Shown here piece by piece: positions 7,499 to 13,809 of a stretch of DNA of 16,490 nucleotides. The translations under genes and the position numbers were made by a program. Origin of the DNA: Butyrivibrio sp. (GTDB lineage Bacteria; Bacillota_A; Clostridia; Lachnospirales; Lachnospiraceae); the NCBI RefSeq assembly GCF_024699075.1, contig NZ_JAILQF010000146.1:1-16490 (forward strand), written 5' to 3'. The stretch's first letter is position 1; every line of letters starts with the position of its first letter. The notes below the pieces were generated by a model. The model saw only the letters and a list, made by a program, of their open reading frames with translations. It was not told where the DNA came from and searched no databases.

Positions 7499-7772
7499 AA
7501 CTTTGGACAGGCTATTTGACAAGGCTAAAACTGATGATGATCTTAGGAAGAAACTTATAGATACCAAGAATTCCAAGAATCCCTTATCAGATTTTTGCGA
7601 TATCGCTACAGCTAATGGTTTTGTCATATCTGTAATGGATATGATCAATCAAGGTGAAGAGTTCTATGCTGAAATAAAGAGAAGCACTAATGGCGGTGGT
7701 GAGAATTCTCCTGATCTTGACGACTGGAATGATGAATATTCAATCTTCATGATGAGACTTGAAAGAATTTAG
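7485..7772 (+). CDS. Small protein with Nif11-like region
   Basis: This protein of about 95 residues starts at ATG 7485, which has AGGAGG eight bases upstream; ATGs at 7458 and 7479 are alternatives in the same frame. The N-terminal part (LDRLFDKAKTDDDLRKKL, then PLSDFCDIATANGFVIS) follows the pattern of Nif11 domains, helical modules found in nitrogen-fixation regions and as leader peptides of some ribosomally made peptides. After it come an RSTNGGGENS segment with a glycine run and an acidic, aromatic tail ending in MRLERI. Whether this is a precursor peptide is speculative: no modification enzyme or exporter lies nearby. It overlaps the previous gene by 14 bases. A 23-bp tandem repeat begins within its final codons and runs past the stop. 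Confidence 0.7.
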   Translation: MTLSETLDRLFDKAKTDDDLRKKLIDTKNSKNPLSDFCDIATANGFVISVMDMINQGEEFYAEIKRSTNGGGENSPDLDDWNDEYSIFMMRLERI

Positions 7773-7903
7773 CCATGTGACTTGTAAAAATTTAGCCGTG
7801 TGACTTGTAAAAATTTAGCCATGTGATATGTAAAAATTTAGCGATGATACTTGAATGAATTAAGTTATGATACTTAAAAGAATATAGTAACTTAGGCTTT
7901 GCT
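7743..7903. repeat. 23-bp degenerate tandem array spanning a stop codon
   Basis: Seven consecutive units with an exact 23-bp register start at 7743, 7766, 7789, 7812, 7835, 7858 and 7881. Units 7766 and 7789 differ at one position; unit 7812 differs from 7766 at two; outer units are more diverged. The first unit is coding sequence (ATGAGACTTGAAAG) and the stop TAG at 7770-7772 lies in the second, so the array looks grown from the gene's own 3' end. There are no spacers, so it is not CRISPR. Confidence 0.88.
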
Positions 7904-7924
7904 GATCTGCCGAGGGAGGTGTAT

Positions 7925-8140
7925 ATGTTTTTTAACAAAAAAATACAAAAGAAAACATATGACAAAGAAAACCAAAAGCCAGTCATAAAGGCAAGTATAT
8001 GTAATGGCGAACAGGTGGCAGGTTTTATGGACATCCATACAGGAGCTTTTGAGGAAGTCATGCTCATAAGAGACAGCGGTGATCTTGTTTTGTTTAAAGA
8101 CACCTATGGCATAGATGAGGATATACAAAAAATATATTAA
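7925..8140 (+). CDS. Short conserved protein, function unknown
   Basis: This is a 71-residue protein with a basic N-terminus (MFFNKKIQKKTY) and a compact body containing KPVIKASICNGEQVAGFMDI, TGAFEEVMLIR and YGIDEDIQKIY. It resembles short conserved Lachnospiraceae proteins that some pipelines label aspartate dehydrogenase; it is far too short to be that enzyme and I assign no function. The start is ATG 7925 because a GGGAGG Shine-Dalgarno lies six bases upstream; the GTG at 7919 is part of that site. It is the first gene of a unit with the SGNH hydrolase, which begins 16 bases after its stop codon. Confidence 0.78.
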   Translation: MFFNKKIQKKTYDKENQKPVIKASICNGEQVAGFMDIHTGAFEEVMLIRDSGDLVLFKDTYGIDEDIQKIY

Positions 8141-8156
8141 AAGAGGTTTAGAAAGC

Positions 8157-8843
8157 ATGAAGATTTTGTTTATTGGCAATAGCCATACGTATATGAATGA
8201 TATGCCGGAAATAACCAGGCAGATGATAGAAGATGCTACAGGTAAATCCTGTGAGGTATTTATGCTTGCGTATTCAGGCAGATCTTTAAAGTGGCATATG
8301 GGAGAAGAATATTTTTCTGAACGCTTTAATATACTTCACGGAGGCTATGACTATTGCGTGATCCAGGAACAGGCCCATCCTATGACAGATGAAGCTGATA
8401 CTATCACATATGCTTCAAGGATCATAGAGCTTTGCCACGAAGCAGGTACTGTTCCTGTCATATTTGAAACCTGGGCAGAGAAGGTTAAGCCTGAGAATCA
8501 GACAGAGATGAATCGCAGATACCAGGAACTTTCTAAAAATCAAAATGTGTTACTTGCACCTGTTGGGGAAGTCTGGAGCAGGGTTCTGGGAGAGCTTGCA
8601 GATAAGAAGGATGCGGATCTGTATTACAAGGATGGCGAGCATGCAAGTGCGCTTGGCGACTATCTTGTAGCTATGGTCATAACAAAGACTATTACTGGAG
8701 AGCTGCCATCAGAGACTTTTCTTAAATCATTTGATTTTACATTTCCTGATACTAAATGGTTCCCTGTAAAGGAAAAGGTAGAGGATGAAGTTGTCACTAT
8801 AGATCCTGAGTTTGCAGATATTATAAGAAAAAGCATAAATTAA
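8157..8843 (+). CDS. SGNH/GDSL-type hydrolase
   Basis: This 228-residue enzyme belongs to the SGNH hydrolase superfamily of esterases and deacetylases. Block I is LFIGNSHTYMNDMP with the nucleophile S9 in a GNSH variant of the GDS motif. A conserved VIQEQAHPM strand end follows near residue 75, and block V is KDGEHASALGDYL near residue 165, supplying the Asp and His. There is no signal peptide, so it acts in the cytoplasm, perhaps removing acyl groups from imported sugars; the substrate is inference only. The start at ATG 8157 has an AAGAGG site; an upstream ATG at 8115 would overlap the previous gene. It is followed after 19 bases by the tRNA-editing domain gene. Confidence 0.88.
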   Translation: MKILFIGNSHTYMNDMPEITRQMIEDATGKSCEVFMLAYSGRSLKWHMGEEYFSERFNILHGGYDYCVIQEQAHPMTDEADTITYASRIIELCHEAGTVPVIFETWAEKVKPENQTEMNRRYQELSKNQNVLLAPVGEVWSRVLGELADKKDADLYYKDGEHASALGDYLVAMVITKTITGELPSETFLKSFDFTFPDTKWFPVKEKVEDEVVTIDPEFADIIRKSIN

Positions 8844-8862
8844 TAGAAAGTAAGGCACAAAA

Positions 8863-9408
8863 ATGGAATTATTTGAAGGAAGACCTTTGAATTCTGAAGG
8901 TCGCTTGGAAAGAGAAGTTAGAGTTTATGACTACCTGGATGAACTGGGGATAGAATATAAGAGAGCTGATCATGAGGCTGCAACTACAATGGAAGCGTGC
9001 GAAGCAGTTGACAGAGCACTTGGGATTCTTATGTGCAAGAATCTTTTCCTTTGTAACAGACAAAAGACAAAGTTCTATCTATTACTAATGCCTGGTGATA
9101 AGAAATTTAAGACCAAAGAGTTATCAAAACAGATTGGTTCAGCAAGGCTTTCTTTTGCTGAGGCAGACGATATGCTTAAGTATCTTGATATTGAGCCTGG
9201 ATCAGTAAGCGTAATGGGACTTATGAATGATAAGAACCAAGAAGTAAAACTTTTAATTGATGAAGACCTGTTAAGCTCAGAGTACTTTGGCTGTCATCCA
9301 TGCGTATGTACATCAAGTCTTAAGATAACGACTACAGATATTCTTGAAAAGTTTCTGCCATCTGTTGGACATGAGCCACAAATGGTACATCTTGTTGGTG
9401 AAGATTAG
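8863..9408 (+). CDS. Prolyl-tRNA synthetase-associated (YbaK/ProX-type) editing domain protein
   Basis: This 181-residue free-standing editing domain is of the kind that hydrolyses mischarged tRNA-Pro (Ala- or Cys-tRNA-Pro deacylase). Signature parts are YDYLDELGIEYKRADHEAA at the N-terminus, CKNLFLCNRQKTKFYLLLMPGDKKFK around residues 58-83, GSARLSFA near 97, and GSVSVMGLMND near 118. The C-terminal FGCHPCVCTSSLKI segment completes the fold. It is cytoplasmic, and its length fits the family. The start at ATG 8863 has a TAAGG site with normal spacing. Genomic company with the SGNH hydrolase is probably incidental. Confidence 0.9.
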   Translation: MELFEGRPLNSEGRLEREVRVYDYLDELGIEYKRADHEAATTMEACEAVDRALGILMCKNLFLCNRQKTKFYLLLMPGDKKFKTKELSKQIGSARLSFAEADDMLKYLDIEPGSVSVMGLMNDKNQEVKLLIDEDLLSSEYFGCHPCVCTSSLKITTTDILEKFLPSVGHEPQMVHLVGED

Positions 9409-9414
9409 TGACGT

Positions 9415-9447
9415 ATTCACAATAGCACATAGTGCGGATTTGTGAAT
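9415..9447 (+). terminator. Nested inverted repeat after the editing-domain gene
   Basis: ATTCACAA (9415-9422) pairs with TTGTGAAT (9440-9447), and inside it GCAC (9425-9428) pairs with GTGC (9432-9435). The hairpin lies shortly after a stop codon. A T-run appears only about 18 bases later (9465-9470), so it is a weak terminator at best, or an operator for the next gene. Confidence 0.35.
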
Positions 9448-9485
9448 CTTTGATTCAATAATGCTTTTTTAGGGAGGGGATTACT

Positions 9486-10466
9486 ATGTTAATGAACAGA
9501 ACACTAAAGTCAATACTTACAGATCCTTTGATCTCGCAGATTTCAGCAGATGCGATCAAAAATATGGATCTGTCAAAGGAAGAATACTACAACTGGACGC
9601 TTCAAGAGATAGCGGACAAGATGGGATGGCACAGTCTTAACAGCGGATTCACCAAGCTTTTTGAGGTGGCAAGGACCGGTAATTATTATTTCAATCTATA
9701 TTCTGAAGATGAAGTACTTGCTGATCCTGAAAAGAAGGGAGCTAATTTTGTATATTTTCCTTCTAAAGATGAAAAAGCTAAAGACAGGCCTTTCATTGTG
9801 CTTATACCCGGCGGCGGATTTGTAAATGTCTGGAATATTACTGAGGGCTGGCCTATTGCCAATATTTATAATGAACTTGGATATAATGTTTTCATTATTA
9901 CTTACAGGGTTATGGTAGATGGCTGCGCAGTAAAGGCTATGGAAGATATCAGCAGGGCGATGAAGATCATTAACTCTAAAAAAGATGAATTCGGAGTTGA
10001 TCCAAACAGGTATATTACATGCGGATTTTCTGCCGGCGGTTACGTTTTGTGCCTGTGGAATAGTGATAAAGGCTACAGGGCTTATGACATGCCTAAGCCT
10101 CTTGCCTGTTTCCCGATATATCCTGTAACTTCTTTTCGCATAATCAGAGATAATATGTGGGATCCAAAGGCCAAAGAAGACTGCGCGGTGGGAAGCGTTG
10201 GATGCAGTATTGACAAGGCGTGTGAGTCAAGCTTTGAAATACCTGAGCATGTAGAGGGATTCCCTCCTACTGCTATATTCCTTGCAGCAGAAGATGATCT
10301 TGTTAATCCTCTTCATTCCAAGAATCTGGCTAAAGCTTTGGAAGAAGCAGGCATTCCATGCAGACTTGAAATTGGACCTGCAGGAGGGCACGGCTTTTCT
10401 GATGGAAAGGGCATGTGCATGGAGGGATGGCCAGAGAGAGCAATTGAATGGTTTGAGAATTTATAA
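9486..10466 (+). CDS. Alpha/beta hydrolase, esterase/lipase type
   Basis: This 326-residue enzyme has the features of hormone-sensitive-lipase-like and BD-FAE-like esterases. The oxyanion loop is IPGGGFVN near residue 109, in place of the usual HGGGF. The nucleophile elbow is GFSAGG with S182. The acid is D270 or D271 in AAEDDLVNP and the base is H302 in GGHGFSDG. There is no signal peptide, so a cytoplasmic carboxyl-esterase acting on acylated sugars is the likely role, consistent with the GH31 and sugar-acid genes upstream. The 90 N-terminal residues form a helical cap without recognisable motif. The start at ATG 9486 has a strong GGGAGGGG site; ATG 9492 is a possible alternative. Confidence 0.88.
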   Translation: MLMNRTLKSILTDPLISQISADAIKNMDLSKEEYYNWTLQEIADKMGWHSLNSGFTKLFEVARTGNYYFNLYSEDEVLADPEKKGANFVYFPSKDEKAKDRPFIVLIPGGGFVNVWNITEGWPIANIYNELGYNVFIITYRVMVDGCAVKAMEDISRAMKIINSKKDEFGVDPNRYITCGFSAGGYVLCLWNSDKGYRAYDMPKPLACFPIYPVTSFRIIRDNMWDPKAKEDCAVGSVGCSIDKACESSFEIPEHVEGFPPTAIFLAAEDDLVNPLHSKNLAKALEEAGIPCRLEIGPAGGHGFSDGKGMCMEGWPERAIEWFENL

Positions 10467-10562
10467 GTTTCTTTGCGTGTGACATAAGTGTGATAAAGGT
10501 AGTGTTATATTTTTTCTAGTAAATAAATCAAATACAAAAACAAAAAAGAGAGGATACTTACT

Positions 10563-10982
10563 ATGAAAAAAATATTAACAGTACTTTCAGGAATTCTTAT
10601 GGCAGCAGCACTTATGATCCATGTACCGGCATTAGCAAATGTGGCATGTGCTCAGGAACCAATATACATGGTTAAAGAGTCACAGTATGTTGTAGGCGTG
10701 TACGCAGTTGATGATTATGGAGAAGAAGTTGTAATTGCTCTGTATGATAACGGTGTACAGGATATAGCATACATAACCAATGGAGTTGTATCTTTCTATG
10801 ATTTCTATACAGTAACTCCTATAAGCGTTGCAGGTGCATCAGAAGCAGAGCGCTTTACAGTTGGCGAAATCGGATTTACTTATTGCGAGATCAATGGTGG
10901 CCAGTACATCTTTACAGATGATGGAGATGTTTACTACGCTGAATATATTTCAGCATATGAGGTAGAGCAGATCCGTAAATGA
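10563..10982 (+). CDS. Small secreted protein of unknown function
   Basis: This 139-residue protein has a clear signal peptide: KK at residues 2-3, a hydrophobic core, and cleavage sites after ALA (residue 25) or ACA (residue 30). The NVAC stretch is not a good lipobox, so it is probably released or wall-associated rather than lipidated. The mature part of about 110 residues is acidic, rich in Tyr, Val and Glu, and patterned as beta strands. No motif is recognisable. The start has a GAGAGG site nine bases upstream. An 11-bp hairpin overlaps its stop codon and a membrane-protein gene begins 46 bases after it. Confidence 0.8.
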   Translation: MKKILTVLSGILMAAALMIHVPALANVACAQEPIYMVKESQYVVGVYAVDDYGEEVVIALYDNGVQDIAYITNGVVSFYDFYTVTPISVAGASEAERFTVGEIGFTYCEINGGQYIFTDDGDVYYAEYISAYEVEQIRK

Positions 10983-10991
10983 TCTGCTCTA
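10963..10991 (+). terminator. Perfect 11-bp hairpin overlapping a stop codon
   Basis: TAGAGCAGATC (10963-10973) is perfectly complementary to GATCTGCTCTA (10981-10991) around a seven-base loop. The TGA stop at 10980-10982 sits at the loop-stem border. No U-run follows, so it may stabilise the upstream message or attenuate the downstream gene rather than terminate fully. Confidence 0.4.
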
Positions 10992-11028
10992 ATCCATCTT
11001 GATCCTCGGGAGTATGGGGCATTAACGT

Positions 11029-11580
11029 ATGGATAAGATAAGGCTTGGACAATTCTTTTTGATATTGTGCTGTATGATGTATCTTATATGGTGGCTTAAA
11101 TCTTATCATCCTACAAAGGGTGATGATCACTATACAGGTGTAAGCGGTATAATGCTTATCATCACATCCATACTTGGCCTTATAGGAATGCTGTTTAACA
11201 TGTCTGGGATACTGGACCTATCCCCTGTTAACGGATTTATAAATGGAAATGTTATTATTATTTCCGGTCTTATCGCATACCCTGTCCTATTCGTAATAAC
11301 GCAGTTTATACTTCACAGAGTTGTTACAACAGAGCTTTTCTTAATAGTAGGATGGGTGATGCTTGAAACAGCTTCTATCAATATAGCATATGCTTTGGAA
11401 CATGTTTCTGCCTTTATGGTGATCATGTTCCTTTTCCTTGTCTTTGCAGCAGCTATAATAAGCCTGTATTTTTATCTTATGTATTTCAAAGTAACTCCTG
11501 TTAAAGGCTATATATATGGGGCGATCCCACTTATAACAGAAGCTATATGTATGGGAATATATATTCTTATCTCAAGATGA
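11029..11580 (+). CDS. Six-helix membrane protein of unknown function
   Basis: This 183-residue protein has six predicted transmembrane segments, at about residues 5-23, 39-58, 73-95, 102-121, 127-152 and 160-181. No transporter, protease or sensor motif is visible, and I do not recognise the family. The start at ATG 11029 is poorly served by a Shine-Dalgarno (a GGGG run about ten bases upstream), which suggests low or coupled expression with the secreted protein 46 bases before it. The last two codons and the TGA stop are inside a perfect 25-bp tandem duplication that extends downstream. Confidence 0.75.
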   Translation: MDKIRLGQFFLILCCMMYLIWWLKSYHPTKGDDHYTGVSGIMLIITSILGLIGMLFNMSGILDLSPVNGFINGNVIIISGLIAYPVLFVITQFILHRVVTTELFLIVGWVMLETASINIAYALEHVSAFMVIMFLFLVFAAAIISLYFYLMYFKVTPVKGYIYGAIPLITEAICMGIYILISR

Positions 11581-11618
11581 TATATTTACTCCTATCTCAA
11601 GATGATATATTTACTCCT
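11568..11618. repeat. Perfect 25-bp tandem duplication across a stop codon
   Basis: The 25 bases at 11569-11593 (containing CTCAAGATGATATATTTACT) are repeated exactly at 11594-11618, and one further matching base at 11568 extends the register. The unit includes the last two codons and the TGA stop of the membrane-protein gene, so a second, untranslated stop context lies downstream. Confidence 0.93.
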
Positions 11619-11664
11619 TGACACTAATTTTTAACTATGCTAAATTACAAATAATAACAGGGCA

Positions 11665-11700
11665 AGGGCGTTCTTTAGACGGAACGCCCTGTTTGTTTTT
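11665..11700 (+). terminator. Rho-independent terminator
   Basis: AGGGCGTTC (11665-11673) pairs with GAACGCCCT (11682-11690) around an eight-base loop, followed by GTTTGTTTTT. It is GC-rich with a good U-tract, and ends the transcript of the secreted and membrane protein genes. Confidence 0.85.
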
Positions 11701-11711
11701 ATAGAGTGAGC

Positions 11712-11752
11712 AAAGGCGCTTATGTATATTTTTTACATAGGCGCCTTTCTTT
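11712..11752 (+). terminator. Second Rho-independent terminator, strong stem
   Basis: AAAGGCGCTTATGTA (11712-11726) pairs with TACATAGGCGCCTTT (11734-11748), fifteen pairs with one G-U, around a seven-base loop and followed by CTTT. The A-rich 5' flank also permits termination from the other strand. Its last stem bases are shared with a different hairpin at 11746-11772. Confidence 0.75.
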
Positions 11753-11772
11753 ATAAGATTCTTATAAAGAAA
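11746..11772. repeat. Perfect 12-bp AT-rich inverted repeat upstream of the ATP-grasp operon
   Basis: TTTCTTTATAAG (11746-11757) is perfectly complementary to CTTATAAAGAAA (11761-11772) around the loop ATT. It ends 59 bases before the ATP-grasp start codon and shares three bases with the preceding terminator, so the two stems compete slightly. It could be an operator or a messenger leader hairpin. I find no convincing promoter here. Confidence 0.6.
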
Positions 11773-11831
11773 AGGTGTCGGCAGCGGCATGTTGTGTTCC
11801 ACTCTCGTCAATCATGAAGAATGGGGGAAAA

Positions 11832-13157
11832 ATGAAGACACTAGAACAGCAGTTATTAAAGCACACGGATAAGATCAATACTTTGCTGGCCCGATACGGA
11901 GTAAAATTCGGAATCTATAAAAACAACACATTTAAGGAACAGTTGTTTCCCTTTGATGCGATACCAAGGATTATAGAAAATTCAGAATTCGAAATGTTAG
12001 AAAGAGGGCTGAAGCAGAGAGTTTTAGCCCTCAATTTTTTTCTTAAGGATATCTATTCTGAGAAGAGAATTGTTAAGGACAAGGTTGTACCTGAGGATTT
12101 TATTTATGCGTCCTCTGGATATATGGCAGAATGCGAAGGTGTTATGCCTGTAAAAGGCATTTATTCTCACATCTCCGGAATTGACCTTGTCAAAGGCAAA
12201 GACAACAAATGGTATATTCTTGAAGACAATCTAAGGGTACCCTCCGGGGCTTCCTATCCTATGATTGCCAGAGATCTTTGCAGGAAGAGTTCTCCTGAAA
12301 CATTTCATAACACAAGGCTCATTGACAATCGCAATTATGCAAGTCTTTTAAGGAAGACAATGGATCATGTAAATACAGGAGGTCATTCTGTAATACTCAC
12401 TCCGGGTCGTTATAATGCAGCATATTTTGAGCACTCATACCTTGCTGAGAAGACAGGCGCACATCTTGTAAGTGGTCCTGAACTTTTTGTGGAAAATGAT
12501 AATCTCTATTATGTTACATCAAGTGGTACCAGGGAAAAAGTCGGAGTCGTATACAGGAGAATATCAGATGAATACCTGGATCCTATGAATTTCAATCCAG
12601 TGTCGCTGATAGGAGTTCCGCATATCTACGATGTATTCAGAAAGGGAAATGTGTCACTTATGAATGCGCCCGGTAATGGCGTAGCTGATGATAAGGGCAT
12701 CTATTACTTTGTTCCTAAGATGATCAAGTATTATCTTAATGAGGATGCGATCCTTAGTAATGCGCCTACATACCTTCCTTTTTATGAAGAAGACATGAAG
12801 TATGTACTTGAACACTTTGATGATCTTGTATTAAAAGATGTGGCAGAAGCCGGAGGCTATGGAGTTGTCTTTGGAAATACCATGAGTTCTCAGCAAAAAG
12901 AAGATTTCATAAAACTTCTTAAAGAAGAGCCGCGCAGATTTATAGCACAGGAAGTAATAGACTTTCAGGATCTGGACATTCTTGATAATGATGAGATCGT
13001 ACCAAGAAAGGCTGATCTAAGAGCATTTGTTTTAATGTCAGACGAGCCGCATGTCTGGGCCAGCGGTCTTACACGATTTTCACGTAACCCGGATTCATTT
13101 ATTGTAAATTCTTCACAGGGAGGAGGTTTTAAAGACACATGGGTATTAAGTCAGTAA
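11832..13157 (+). CDS. Circularly permuted ATP-grasp protein (CP_ATPgrasp; DUF404/DUF407)
   Basis: This 441-residue predicted ATP-dependent carboxylate-amine ligase forms amide bonds on an unknown substrate. Family motifs appear in order: EDNLRVPSGASYP near residue 140, VGVVYRRISDEYLDP near 240, NAPGNGVADDKGIYYFVPKM near 280, the glycine loop EAGGYGVVFG near 345, then RKADLRAFV, WASGLTRFS and the terminal SSQGGGFKDTWVL. I choose ATG 11832 (MKTLEQQLL), closest to a GGGGGA site; ATG 11814 and GTG 11775 in the same frame lack support. The gene is AT-rich like the region upstream, unlike the four genes after it. The next gene starts inside its last codons. It is cytoplasmic. The family call is firm, the product unknown. 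Confidence 0.93.
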   Translation: MKTLEQQLLKHTDKINTLLARYGVKFGIYKNNTFKEQLFPFDAIPRIIENSEFEMLERGLKQRVLALNFFLKDIYSEKRIVKDKVVPEDFIYASSGYMAECEGVMPVKGIYSHISGIDLVKGKDNKWYILEDNLRVPSGASYPMIARDLCRKSSPETFHNTRLIDNRNYASLLRKTMDHVNTGGHSVILTPGRYNAAYFEHSYLAEKTGAHLVSGPELFVENDNLYYVTSSGTREKVGVVYRRISDEYLDPMNFNPVSLIGVPHIYDVFRKGNVSLMNAPGNGVADDKGIYYFVPKMIKYYLNEDAILSNAPTYLPFYEEDMKYVLEHFDDLVLKDVAEAGGYGVVFGNTMSSQQKEDFIKLLKEEPRRFIAQEVIDFQDLDILDNDEIVPRKADLRAFVLMSDEPHVWASGLTRFSRNPDSFIVNSSQGGGFKDTWVLSQ

Positions 13158-13200
13158 TGAACACTGACCGCCTGTACTGGCTTGGTCGCTATTCCGAAAG
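13139..13200. other. Abrupt base-composition and codon-usage junction
   Basis: Counted 60-base blocks give 38% G+C at 12721-12780 and 47% at 12841-12900, but 60% at 13441-13500 and 68% at 14281-14340. Leucine codons change from mainly CTT/TTA/CTA to many CTG/CTC, and Arg from AGA/AGG to CGC/CGG. The change falls near the ligase/alpha-E boundary without breaking either frame. Confidence 0.8.
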
Positions 13201-13807
13201 GGTGTATACTACGCTTAAACTGTTCTCCCGCTCGTTCGATTATCTGATCGAGCAGTACGGTGATGACCACAGAGCTTTCTGCGAGTCGCTGGAGATCCCG
13301 GACATCTACCGGGACAAGGATGATTTCATTGATCGGTATGCTTTCAGCCTGGAGGATCCCAATTCCATCATTTCCAACCTGTACCGAGCGTATGACAACG
13401 CGATCGAGCTGCGGGAAGAGATCGGAAGCGAGACGCTCTCCTTCATCCAGATCGCCATCTACGAAATGAGCGCCGCCAAGCGCAGCGAGGCGCCTCTTCT
13501 GCATTTCCAGAAGATCACAGATGCGATCCTTGCTTTCTGGGGCTGTGTGGATGACCAGATCGACGACGAGAACACACGCAACATCATCAAGATCGGGAAA
13601 AGAATCGAACGGCTGGATCTCTATGCCCGCCTGAAAAAAGAACCGCGGGCCATAAGGCGAGAGGTCAAAAGACTGGCTGGCCGGATCGGCCGCACCGATC
13701 TTATCTATTCACAGGACGATCTTCAGAATATCATCGATCTGGCGAATGCGCCGGAGCTTGACTACTGGGAGATCATCCGTCTTGTGGAACAGTTTGTGGA
13801 GTGCTGA
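13139..13807 (+). CDS. Alpha-E domain protein (DUF403)
   Basis: This 222-residue all-helical protein is typical of the alpha-E family that accompanies circularly permuted ATP-grasp ligases. The N-terminal signature TDRLYWLGRYSERVYTTLK (from residue 8) and the later FWGCVDDQI and KIGKRIERLDLYARL helices are characteristic. Its biochemical role is unknown; a partner of the ligase is the usual assumption. Starting at ATG 13139 gives the common MGI-type N-terminus and uses the AGGAGG at 13121-13126, which also encodes the ligase's conserved GGGF. ATG 13157 in TAATG is the alternative. Within this gene's first few dozen codons the base composition switches from AT-rich to GC-rich. Confidence 0.9.
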   Translation: MGIKSVMNTDRLYWLGRYSERVYTTLKLFSRSFDYLIEQYGDDHRAFCESLEIPDIYRDKDDFIDRYAFSLEDPNSIISNLYRAYDNAIELREEIGSETLSFIQIAIYEMSAAKRSEAPLLHFQKITDAILAFWGCVDDQIDDENTRNIIKIGKRIERLDLYARLKKEPRAIRREVKRLAGRIGRTDLIYSQDDLQNIIDLANAPELDYWEIIRLVEQFVEC

Positions 13808-13809
13808 GC

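Noticed and set aside
7766..7903. CRISPR array
   Set aside because: The 23-bp units are directly adjacent with no unique spacers, and there are no cas genes.
7743..7903. Iterons of a plasmid replication origin
   Set aside because: No replication initiator gene is present and the unit is derived from the end of a coding sequence.
11775..11831. N-terminal extension of the ATP-grasp protein from a GTG codon
   Set aside because: No ribosome site; the extra residues are unlike the family, while ATG 11832 has a G-rich site and a family-like N-terminus.
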